64,000 nt of DNA from Biomphalaria glabrata (lineage: Eukaryota; Mollusca; Gastropoda; Planorbidae): the NCBI RefSeq assembly GCF_947242115.1, contig NC_074719.1, forward strand, positions 34,441,769 to 34,505,768, given 5' to 3'. Under the pieces are notes generated by a model. It was not told the DNA's origin. It did not search any database and worked only from the letters and a program-made list of their open reading frames with translations. Shown one piece after another: positions 46,888 to 57,157 of this stretch (position 1 is its first letter; every line of letters begins with the position of its first letter). The position numbers and the translations under genes were made by a program.

Positions 46888-47040
46888 AGCTTTTATATAG
46901 CATTACATTCATGCTTATAGCATGTTCAGAGCGCTTTGGTCCAATCTCATTTGTGGACCAGTGGGGGGAGTGGGTATAGGTAGCCAAGCCAAGCCAAGTT
47001 AAAGCGTACCTAGCCTCTCGACCACGCTACCACATACATT
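46888..47040 (-). mobile_element. SINE family 2, copy 1
   Basis: Reverse complement of 62005-62160 (shared GCGCTTTGGTCCAATCTCAT and CATGCTTATAGCATG). It lies in intron 2 shortly after exon 2. Confidence 0.7.
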
Positions 47041-47689
47041 AGAGAATAGCGCGATCAAAATAGCGCCACCAACTTCGAAAACCAAATCCGTTGTCATAAA
47101 CTAGGACTTGTTATTCAATATTTTCCCCGTATCTTTATGATATAAATCACCATTTAAGCTCTTAACATGCCATTTTTGGTTTCAAAATATCATTCAGTTT
47201 CGGTAAAGACAACATCTAATGATCTGCCAATTTTAAGAGGCTATCATCGTTTAACAGTTCACAATAAAACACACAGGTGGAAGAAACCAATCCAAATATT
47301 TCGTATTTAAACATCGACGTCCAAACATATTTTAGTAGGAAAATGCGTAGTGATAAAGTTTGAACTACTCTTTGAATTATGAAAATTTTATATGAAAGAG
47401 TCATTTATAACAATTTGTAGTAACATAAATGCAACTTTTGAAAAATTGATTTGTTTAAAAATGAAAATTAATAAACAAATATACAGTGTTTTCTTGACAT
47501 TCGCTGGTAATACTTTCTAAGACTGCACGCGAAGGTCAGATTTTCGTGGTAATAACTGTTATTTTGATTAATTGAAACAACTTCTGTTTACATATAGTTA
47601 TAAGTAATCATATTTCTATCAATGATTTGCTAAATAGAATTGTAAAGTAGCAATAATACATAAAACACTGAACCATAATCTTCAAATAC

Positions 47690-47900
47690 AAAAACAAAAT
47701 TTAATAAAATACTCTGAAAGACACAAAGATAAAGGCACATTCCTCGTCCCATATGCTAGGACAAATTTGTACAAATACTCCTTCTTCCCTAGTGCTATTA
47801 GAGCATGGAATGGGTTGCCTGAGCTAGCCAGGAAAACCAGTGACTTGGCAGAATTTAAGTCATTGGTTAATATGCATGACTAAATGCATGACGCGTAGGA
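47690..47900 (+). mobile_element. LINE 3' terminal remnant (CR1/Jockey-like C-terminus)
   Basis: It encodes KGTFLVPYARTNLYKYSFFP followed by SAIRAWNGLPELARKTSDLA and EFKSLVNMHD. This is the common end of LINE polyproteins of the type with FFPRTIxxWNxLP and xxFKxxL. A worn relative lies at 10720-10840. Confidence 0.7.
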
Positions 47901-48219
47901 CGTAATCATCTTCTTTTTTGAAGTAACGTCTGTATTATATAAGATAAGATAAGATTTCATTAATACAACTCCCCACTCATAATTTTATGCCTGTACAAAA
48001 CATCCTCATTCCTGTCGCAATCGAATAGTAAACAGACCAAGCCTATCTTGCTCCATACATATTCTACCCCCAACAACATGACCCACCATATAGCTAACTC
48101 ACCACACTCCTAATAACATAGATTTAAACCCAATGTTTATTTTTAGTTATCGCTTCCACACCATTGCGATAATTTTCTTACAAATGTAATTTTAATAGAA
48201 TAGTTATAATCAAACAAAA

Positions 48220-49644
48220 TCAAAACAAAAATAAAAGACATTGTGCAAAATCTACATATCCACTTTCTACAACATACACATTTTCACATTTCCCCATACC
48301 ACTGATTGCCTTACTTTATTTGGATTTTGGCCCAGTCCAATAGCATTGCTTTCTATCTTATCTGTTAATTCTTTCTTCTCGTGCTCTCTGCTACCCATGT
48401 CGTCTGATGTATGGGATCTTATGTCTTCTTCCACATCCCCAGTTTTACATCGAGTAGACTTTATCCCATAATATTTCTTCCAATTCCCTATCTCCATCTC
48501 TGAACACATTTTTACCCCATGAATGTTCCCAATAATTATCTATCTCACCCTGATCTACAACACAAGCTTCCACTGTCCCCGTATAATACGGTGTATCAAT
48601 ACTAACTCTTGCAATCAGTAATTGAAAAATCTTCCAATTAAACATAACACACTTTCATGATTCGTCTGTATATTCATAGTCTTCCACTAATTTTTTAATC
48701 ACTCCAATAATAGTGCTCCCTGTCTTCCTGATGATCTTGGCTGCCTTGTTCCCTACGAATGTCTGAAAAACCTCCAATGTTCCAGTATCAGATGACAATA
48801 ATAAGCCTTGCTCTATTCTACCTTTCTCCCAGTCCTTTCTTTCCTGTCTGTTTCCTTGATATCGTCCGTTGCGGTTATCAGATTGTCTTTCAAATGTACC
48901 ACGTCTATAATGCCTATATATTTTAAATTCTTCTTGACACTCGTAAATTACTTTGTCCAGCATGGGAAATATTTTTGAAGGGACCACCGTTGTAAATGAT
49001 CTCAACAATAATAATGTCCATTTGTCTTCAGGGTATTCCAGTTCTCTCATTTCTATTTCGAACTACTCAATAAAATGTCCATGTCCATTTTAGCTTCTTG
49101 GAATATTACACCTTTATACTTTGCTAGTTTATTCCCTGTAGCTTCCCCCTTTCTTTTATCACTTTCTTTTCCTTCATAGCTAATATTTCCTTATCATTTT
49201 CTTTTTCTCTATTGTCCTCTATGTCTATTCTCTCCCTCTTCATCAACCTTTCTTGTACGTATTTTCTTAGTTCTGCCCCTTCAAGCTCCACTAACCTCCC
49301 TTGTCCGACATTTTCTATTACTACTAATCAAACTGAATAGTATCCTGTCTCTAGAACTAGACTTTAATATCTCTACTGTCTGTTGACAGGAGATCAACTG
49401 TTTATAGAGGAATACGTGGGTTTTACCTTTTACGTTGGGCGCCACTTGTTACGTTTTGTTATATGATGAGACTCTTTTAACAATATATCAACACAAAACG
49501 TCAACGTCATAGATTATAATTAATTTTATCTTCATGAACACTATAAACACAATTTAGTCTCTATTCCTCCATTTTGGTTCTTCCCTGCTCTCAATACGCA
49601 TTCGCACCATTCCACATTTACACTAAGATGCGTACGTAACAACT
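48220..49644 (-). mobile_element. LTR retroelement fragment (Ty3/Gypsy-like): LTR, primer site and gag-like region
   Basis: On the minus strand, an LTR of about 195 bp (49644-49449, TGTTAC...GTAACA inverted ends) is followed at once by TGGCGCCCAACGT (49446-49434), a primer site of the tRNA-Lys type. Gag-like coding follows downstream (48220-49100, with EDKWTLLLLRSFT). No second LTR, reverse transcriptase or integrase was seen on this side, so it is a broken 5' part. It lies in intron 2 of the GH18-like gene, against its orientation. Confidence 0.65.
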
Positions 49645-49689
49645 GTATTATTCTTGTTACAGCGTTAGAGACGGATGAGCCCTTTAGCG

Positions 49690-51075
49690 TGGCGAGTTTT
49701 TTTACCTTACCTTTACCTATCCCTTAGTCTGTTAGACCGTTGGGGCACCAGGCAATATTTGTCGGCCGTCTTTCTCCATTCCTCCCTTTTTTTGCCTTGT
49801 TTAGAACCTCTCTCAATGGCATTCTTTAATGTTGTCCTCCCATCCCTTTTTCCTGGCACTGTTCCCTGAAGGAAGGTCTTTGCGAACCCAGTAGATCTTG
49901 TAATGTGGCCAAAGGTTTTAAGCTTTCGTCTTTTTACAATAGTTTGCAGGTCGTCATGGGCTCCGATCGCTACAGTAACCCTGTCTCTGATTTCTTGGTT
50001 TGTGATGCGGTCTTTGAATGTGATGCCTAGGATCCTTCTATAGCATCTCAATTCCATTGCTAGGATCCTCCTCTCAAGCTCTGCATTCAACGTCCACGAC
50101 TTGCAAGCATATAAAAATGTGGCCATGACCAGAGAGCGCATCAGTCTGATTTTGGTGCCGAGGGCTAAGCCCTTATCTTTCCATATTATTTTAAGTTTTG
50201 AAAGGGCTGCTGTGGAGTGTGCTATTCGGGCCAATAGTTCGGGTTTTGTTCCCTCATCTGAGACAATAGCTCCGAGGTATTTGAAGCTGTTAACACTAGT
50301 TAGCTTTTCACCTCCAATACTGATGCCTCTTTTAAAGCCCTGATGGCTATTGGTCATAATTTGTGTTTTTTCGGCATTTATTTGCATGCCATATGCTTCG
50401 GAAGTCTTGTCAATGCGCATCACCAGGTCAGCTAGTTTTTCTTCTGTCCCTGCTAGCCGTCAATGTCATCTGCGAAGCGCAAGTTAGTAATTCTTCTTCC
50501 TCCAATGCTAACAGTACCTTCATAGCCCTCGAGGGCATCTTCCATTATCCTTTCAAGGAAGATATTGAAGAGTGTTGGTGACAGTAGGCAGCCTTGTCTT
50601 ACTCGAACTGTGGTTTTGAACCAGTCCCCAATATTATTGTTGAAGTACACCGCACTGGTGGCATCTTTGTAGAGGTTCTGGATAACTTTGATTATGTTTT
50701 TATTAATGTTGTACTTTTCCATTGTCGCCCAGAGTGCTCCGTGCCATACTCGATCGAAAGCTTTCTTGAAATCAATAAAGACACGGAAAAGATTCTCTTG
50801 GTGTTGGAGATATTTCTCACAGAGTATTCTGAGGTTTAGAATTTGTTCTGTTGTGCTGCGACCTTGTTTAAAACCCGCTTGTTCTTCTGATATGATGTTG
50901 TCTGCTATCGGTTTTAGCCGGTTTAATATAATTTTTAACAAAACTTTGCTGGGATGACTTATGAGGCTGATGGTGCGATAGTTTTGACAGAGTTGTAAGT
51001 TGTCTTTCTTTGGAAGGGTTATTATGAGTGATTGGGTCCAGGGTTTGGGCCATTCTCCTGATTGCCAGATCTGGT
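49690..51075 (-). mobile_element. LINE reverse-transcriptase 3' half
   Basis: On the minus strand, from 51075: NYRTISLISHPSKVLLKIIL, the RT core (IISEEQAGFKQGRSTTEQIL, FIDFKKAFDRVWHGALW, VRQGCLLSPTLFNIFLE) and the catalytic FADDI near 50460. A frameshift leads to the thumb/connection region (50423-49713: MQINAEKTQIMTN, KYLGAIVSDEGTKPELLARI, ELRCYRRILGITFKDRITNQ) and the C-terminus WRKTADKYCLVPQRSNRL. A (GTAAA)-like tail lies at 49690-49712. RT motifs are otherwise well kept, so the insertion is fairly young. It is 5'-truncated beside a (TA)n tract, in intron 2. Confidence 0.88.
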
Positions 51076-51084
51076 GAGTTTACG

Positions 51085-51187
<103 letters not shown>

Positions 51188-51699
51188 ACCATTCCGCCTA
51201 AGGCCCCCGCACATGACGCTAGCCCGGGGCCCCGCGCACTGCTAAGCCGCCCCTGACACACATATTTAATTAAAAAATATAATGTTAGTAGATTTTTTTT
51301 AAAAATATTTTTTTTAACATTTAAAGCTATTTAATTTACTCAGTATTGTCTAGATTTAAATATTATTTAACAACTGTAACTTAGAACTGTAACGTAGAAC
51401 TGTAGCATAGAACTGAAAAAAAAACATACCGGTACAAGATTGAACAGTATTGATTATTTGAATTTTGACTATATTTCTTCCTAGTATTATGCAGGCATAA
51501 TGATGCTATAAAGCGATCTGGGCTAGGTGATATTTTGAGACGACATCACATTGATAAAAAAAAAAAAGATTTAAAAGATCCAAATAACTATTCTCATCAA
51601 AACTCTGCATTACATTCTTATTATAATTTTAGTACACATAACAATTGTTGTAACATAAAATTATTAAAACAATGTTATCACATATTTTGTATATTTCAG

Positions 51700-51940
51700 A
51701 TATCCATCAATTAGAGCTAGTAGAGAAAGATTTACATATTTTAAAGCTCTCATACAGGTTTGGACAGATTGGGACTATCGCAATGAATTTTACATGATGA
51801 TTCTCCTTCAAGAAACAAGAACAATTTTCATAGAATCATGTATAGGCTATGTGCGTGGAAATGATCTTGATGGTATATCAATAAAGCTTAATGAATGTAA
51901 AAAAACGTATTTTAAAAATCACTTCAAAATGCTTCTCGAG
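51700..51940 (+). CDS. GH18 chitinase-like protein, exon 3 (motif-bearing barrel core)
   Basis: The acceptor is TATATTTCAG, the donor GTAAGT. The first base completes ATA (Ile) across the intron and the exon ends in phase 0. It reads [60 protein letters not shown] and [20 protein letters not shown]. It follows GH18 order: the LKxLLAIGGW strand (here [11 protein letters not shown]), then the helix ending FxxSxxxFLRxYxFDG. The catalytic DGxDxDWE has become DGISIKLNE: only the first Asp-Gly is kept and the proton-donor Glu position is Asn. Hydrolysis is therefore unlikely; sugar binding or another role would fit. Confidence 0.75.
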
Positions 51941-52014
51941 GTAAGTTCTGTATTTATGAAATGCGCGTCATGCATGACTGGATTGGCACATGAAATGCAT
52001 TGGACGTAATTAGA

Positions 52015-52063
52015 GAGAAGGAGACAGAGATAGATAGACAGACAGATAGATAGATAGATAGAC

Positions 52064-52112
<49 letters not shown>

Positions 52113-52115
52113 GAC

Positions 52116-52182
<67 letters not shown>

Positions 52183-52207
52183 AAGATAGATAGACAGACA
52201 GACAGAC

Positions 52208-52292
<85 letters not shown>
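52015..52292. repeat. (GATA)n microsatellite with GACA interruptions
   Basis: About 270 bp of GATA with a few GACA and AATA units, 75 bp after exon 3. The minus-strand IYLS frame is the repeat translated. Confidence 0.98.
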
Positions 52293-52294
<2 letters not shown>

Positions 52295-52789
52295 CTATAA
52301 TTAGTAAACTTAAAGTTCAATATTATTTAACATTTTTAGCAGCCCCGATGTTAAAAAGGAAACTTTCGCTAATTATGTGTCTGTTATGTTTTAGATTACA
52401 AGGCTTAACTCTATGAACCAATATTTTAGAATGCCCAATAGTAGAATAGCTTGCACCGTCCTAACACTTCGAGGTGGGATGGTTGTTTAACTTGTTTTAA
52501 AGATCACAGTTTGTAGATCTAGTATTTTGACCAATTTAGTGGAGTGTGCAAAAGGGAGGGGGGGGGGTACTAATCCTTAAAATGATTCTTTTTTTTTTAA
52601 TTTATGAACTACATTCGTCATTACTAAGACTTTTAATACTGTGAGTTGCAGATGGGGATACTGTTCATGGTCAGATGCCATTCAAATTCTCAATTAGCTT
52701 ATTATTTTTTTGTATAAAAAAGTCAAAACAAGAAATAACGTTGATTAGTTCATAAAGAATGGTAGTCTACTTGCCCGTACTCTGTCTGG

Positions 52790-53220
52790 TATCTTCTTTG
52801 GCTTAGAGTTGATTCAAATAAGACAGCGACCTACTTTTCATATTAAAACAAAAAGAGATGGTCGTCACAGAGCTTCTGTATGGCAATGATTTTGTCCAAC
52901 TTACACTGAGCATTTACTGCAGCTCGCCGTTCAAGAATTTGCGTAAGCTTCCGCCTCTGTAGACACAGCACTAATCAGCAAAAAAAACCTTAGAAAAACA
53001 GAAGTCATGTTCAGAAGTCAGCCAATAAAATCTACTCAGCCCTAAGATTACCGTGAATGGATGCCCCTCAACGTTCAAGACCACTTTGATTTCTGGGAAG
53101 CATTGTATCTAGTGACATGATAATGAGCCATTGCTAGCGTAGGCTGAGAATGTTTGTTTTGCAAACAAATTGGCTGGTAAAAATGACAGATCAGCGCCTT
53201 TATAGCCTTAGGTGGCATGG
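52790..53220 (+). mobile_element. Worn LINE reverse-transcriptase fragment
   Basis: Broken frames give KTEVMFRSQP, MPLNVQDHF and ATYFSY, the same order as in the LINE at 16280 (KTEVLHQHPP; DGQKLANVKKF). It is heavily decayed. Located in intron 3. Confidence 0.6.
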
Positions 53221-53279
53221 TTGGCAATAGCTAGGATTGTTTCTATCATTATTGTTTCTATAAATTTTAAAGTTAGTTC

Positions 53280-53665
53280 TTGTTTTGGTGGGTTATAAAC
53301 TAAGACTAAGACTTCTTTATTGATCCTTATGGAAATGTGTTGTGATTACAAGGACTCTTTTGTCATATAAAAACAACACAACAGAAACACACACATAAAG
53401 AGAACAGACAGCTTAAAGAGTTCATTCAGCGACTACACACAGGTATCTTGGTCCTCTACATGTTTCCTGATCAACGAGTGGCGGTGAAAGAGTCTGACAG
53501 GAGTGAGGTTCGAATTAGTACCGCTCTGTTCTTGTCTTGATTGACAGCAGTCGCCCAAATCTCGACGACCTGACGTTGTTCTGATGGAGGGGTGGCCATT
53601 GTCTTCCAAGTTTTTTTTTCCATTTTTCTTAGACATTTTTGTTCAAAAAGTTCCTTTAAATATAG
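53280..53665 (-). repeat. Dispersed repeat E and adjoining repeat, intron 3
   Basis: 53510-53665 is the reverse complement of 20150-20340 (TTGACAGCAGTCGCCCAAAT and related). 53280-53430 (CTTTATTGATCCTTATGGAA, ACAAGGACTCTTTTGTCATA) looks like another repeat element end. No coding function is supported. Confidence 0.5.
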
Positions 53666-54087
53666 TAATGCTGTGAGTGTAATTTTTAATGCTCTTTTTA
53701 GGATGTTTTCTAGACGACGTAACAATTTAGATAGATGATCCACTTGAAGAGTATATTGTCTTCTTTTTTTCGAATTTTTAACCCCAAACTCTCTTTTCCT
53801 TTACGTAAGTATATGGGCGCTTGCTGGGTGATCTGAGCATTAGAATGTAATGTAATGAGACCTTGCCAGTTCCTACATAAACATTAAGAGTTTCGTTATT
53901 CCAAGTGTGTTTGTCATAATCCTCTGACGCCACAATTAAAAGTTTTAGGATGAGATTTAAAAATGTGTCTGCTTGTTTTGTTTTTAATCCTTCCAGATAA
54001 ATTAGCATGGGAAGCAAACACATTTTCAGAAGGAGATGGTGGGTTCATCTCCACACAGTGATTATGTTTTGTTTTGTTTCTCTGTTT

Positions 54088-54350
54088 GGGAAGAAAAGAT
54101 GTTATGTTGGTTTGTGGGTGGGAAGAAAAGATGTTATGTTGGTTTGTGGGTGGGAAGAAAAGATGTTATGTTGGTTTGTGGGTGGGAAGAAAAGATGTTA
54201 TGTTGGTTTGTGGGTGGGAAGAAAAGATGTTATGTTGGTTTGTGGGTGGGAAGAAAAGATGTTATGTTGGTTTGTGGGTGGGAAGAAAAGATGTTATGTT
54301 GGTTTGTGGGTGGGAAGAAAAGATGTTATGTTGGTTTGTGGGTGGGAAGA
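54088..54350. repeat. 32-bp minisatellite, about 8 copies
   Basis: The unit is GGGAAGAAAAGATGTTATGT followed by TGGTTTGTGGGT. Copies are nearly identical. Because 32 is not divisible by 3, all three plus frames read through as the same 32-residue cycle (KRCYVGLWVGRKDVMLVCGW), giving overlapping artefactual frames. Confidence 0.98.
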
Positions 54351-54481
54351 ACTGTAATTAGCATCGTGGCCCGTTCTACAATTGTACCAACACTGCGAAT
54401 CCTACCATCAGCTAGCGGAGCCTAATGACTCTGCTGAGATCCAATTTTTTTTAATCTATTTTTTTTCTCGACATAAGTATG

Positions 54482-55148
54482 TGTCACGTACGCTTAGTCT
54501 ATATTTAGCTTGTCGGCAGAATTTTAGCTACCTCGGGAATTTTACATCACGCAGCAGAATTATGTTTTGGGATGAATGTGATTGGTTGGAGGTATTAATT
54601 ATTGTACTTTGAGCTGCATTTATTGGTTGGCCATGCAGCGGAGAGATGTTGGTCACGTGGTAACGCCCAAGCTTTGTAAGCTGAGAGATATTACCGCCAG
54701 TCTTGTGCGGAACGTGTTAGAGAGAACATGTACTATAGTCTAGTGTTAGACTTCAAGAAAGAAAACATAATTATATTAGTGTGTAGATCGTTTATTCTAT
54801 TCAAGTACATTTAACCATTGTAATTATTTGTGAATAGCTTTTCAAAGTTTTGAATTAAAGTGTTTGTTTTAGACGAAGAGAAGTTTCTTCATTGAATATA
54901 CAATAATATACTTAGATCGTCTTGTCAACTAGTAACTTCTAGATGATCCTCTTATCAACTGGCAACTTCTAGATGATTCTCTTATCAACTGGCAACTTCT
55001 AGATGATCCTCTTATCAACTAGCAACTTCTAGACGATCATCTTATCAACTGACGATTTCTAAATCCTCGGCAATTACGATCATTAATTGTGCTGTTCAGA
55101 TTAAGATAATCTTCAACGTGACATCTAACATCATAAAAGATCGTGACA
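54482..55148 (+). mobile_element. LTR-like segment with internal 30-bp repeats
   Basis: It begins TGTCACGTACG and ends CGTGACA (perfect 7-bp inverted ends). It is followed by TTGGCACCATTGATGATCG, which could be a primer-binding site. It contains about five copies of a 30-bp repeat (CTTATCAACTGGCAACTTCT plus AGATGATCCT) at 54920-55060. 667 bp long. No partner LTR or coding region was seen, so it is a solo or broken 5' LTR. It lies in intron 3 close to exon 4. Confidence 0.5.
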
Positions 55149-55420
55149 TTGGCACCATTGATGATCGTAACAGTATGGTTTGCCACTTAGAGCAAGTAGT
55201 GAAGAAACTCCAACCATTAACAATGAACTGATAAAAACGGTCAAACACCAGCTGATTCATCCACCCACTCATATAGCAGGGTTAATTTATGATAGTGAAA
55301 GTTGAGTAAAGAAAGAGACCATTTTTGTAATCACAAACTTCAAGAAATACCCTTTAATATTTGATTTAAAAACACACAAACAGTTGTTCTTTCTATAATT
55401 TATGTTGTCTTTTTATACAG

Positions 55421-55545
55421 GAGATGATGGAAGCATTTATCAAAGAAGGTCAAACAACTGGCAGAAAAAGAATTCTCCTATACGTTGCGCTTTCTAATTA
55501 AACGCGTTATATTGATGATGATTATGACATACCTACAATCTTTCG
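55421..55545 (+). CDS. GH18 chitinase-like protein, exon 4, with an in-frame stop
   Basis: The acceptor is TTTTTATACAG. The exon reads EMMEAFIKEGQTTGRKRILL and YVALSN, then TAA (55499-55501), then, same frame, TRYIDDDYDIPTIFR. This matches the family's ELxxAFxxEAxxTGRPRLLLTAAVS followed by IDxxYDIPxIxxYLDF, so the similarity clearly continues past the stop. A GT donor (55550) would leave the wrong phase for exon 5, whereas GCGAGT at 55546 is a good GC-type donor and gives the required phase 2. The stop would cut the protein at about residue 179, before the second half of the barrel. This is either a null allele, a pseudogene or a sequencing error. Confidence 0.65.
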
Positions 55546-55938
55546 GCGAGTAAAAACTTGATACATTTTTAACTTGTTCATTACACATATCTTTGGTATT
55601 GATCCATTGTATTGATTATTTATTTATTTTTACATTATCTGCCCTATAAATCACTAGGTCTGAAAGGGAATTTTTTTTTTACTTATTAATTATTTATATT
55701 TTTGTTACGTTGCAGAAAATTAATGAACAGCCGTTTTCGATTGTTGTTTTTGTAATCGACGTTTTAGGGCGAAATGCTTCAGTCTGTTATATGCGGATTC
55801 TGAGGTGCCTTTAATATAGTTTAATCAACACTAATTTTGTAATTCAGTGACACGGTTTTACATTTCATTGTCTTGAGTTTTATGCTTTTAAATCAGACAT
55901 GCACGATTATGAAGGAGAAATACATTGTTTATAAAATA

Positions 55939-56442
55939 CTAGTCGACCGGCGGCGTGGCATACGCCGCTATTTTTGTAAATTGCTAAATATTTGAAAAAG
56001 TCATGGAAATCTCCAGAAATTATTAAAAATCTTTTGAAAACTCATACAAATCTCATTAAATATATAGACAAAAATTGTCATTTTGGGTGTCATTTAATAT
56101 AATATGGAAAGCGCCAATCCTACGGGCGATAAATAAAAACGGTTTTATGCATTACACGTAATTGTGTAATCTGGTAAAAGAAGATTCTCGCGCCTCAAAC
56201 TAATGAAGAATTACTTGAGATTAACAATTCTCGCAGATGGATTGAAACATTCATTAATTGTTGCTATTGAGCGTTATCTATGTAGGAAATAAAATTTCCA
56301 TGATACACTGTAAGACTTCGCTACACGCAAGGCTCGTAAAGTTCGTGGGATAACTCTATCCGCAGAAATAAAATAGTGATCTTTCCTTTACTTCTTCTTC
56401 TCGTCCAAACTCTTGAGCGAAGAAGAGAATTATATATATAGA
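55939..56442 (-). mobile_element. Non-autonomous Helitron, copy B
   Basis: Read on the minus strand it starts TCTATATATATAATTCTC (56442) after an A. It ends with the hairpin GCGGCGTATGCCACGCCGCC and then GGTCGACTAG (55939), followed by T. The 5' TC, 3' hairpin plus CTAG and insertion between A and T are the diagnostic Helitron features. No Rep/helicase is present. Its plus strand carries a worn hAT transposase C-terminal stretch (cf. copies A and C). Located in intron 4. Confidence 0.8.
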
Positions 56443-57157
56443 TTATTAGTACACTCACTTTCATAGGACCCTCACTTTCATAGGACCCGCGCTAATTCAG
56501 GTGTATAAATTATTAAATTAAACCATTTTATAACTTATAACAGATTTCCCGCGCCCTCCTATCGATTTACCAGGAGCTCCTGGAAATCTCCCGAAATCGC
56601 AACATATACGAAAAAGTCCTTAAAATATACGAAATATATAGACGAAAATTATCATTTTGGGGTGTCATTCAATATGGAAAACGCAAATCTTACGCGCGGC
56701 ATTATGCATCAGCCGTAATTGTGTCACCTAGTGAAAGAAGCTATTCGCGCCTCAAACTAATGAAGAATTACATGAGGTCAACAATTCTCAAAGATAGATT
56801 GAAATATTTGGTTATTCTTGCTATTGAGTATGATCTATGTAGGGAACAGAATTATTATGATATACTCTATGACTTTGCTACACGCAAGGCTCTTAACTCT
56901 TTCAGCCTGTTTTGCCAGTATACTGGCAAAACAGCTATACCTCATAGCCTGGTTTGCCAGTATACTGGCTTTTGGGGGGTGGCTTCTAAAATTAGTCCGT
57001 TTCTTGTAGTTAGAGTTTTTAAAGTTATTTCTAAAAACAAAAATAGTAAAAAGAAACGAAACCTTCCTTTTTTAAGCGTCTTTGTGCAATAACCTGGATT
57101 ATTTTTTTGTTTTAATAATATTTTAATTAGTGTGTTGCTTAGTAAACATAAACAAAC

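Noticed and set aside
49713-51053. Host reverse-transcriptase-like gene in intron 2
   Set aside because: A frameshift between RT core and thumb, a simple-repeat 3' tail and a truncated 5' end mark it as a LINE copy.
51919-52320. Minus-strand IYLS-repeat frame
   Set aside because: Pure translation of a GATA microsatellite.
54007-54425. Three overlapping plus-strand frames with KRCYVGLWVG-type repeats
   Set aside because: A 32-bp period leaves all frames open. The translations are the same cycle shifted and not proteins.
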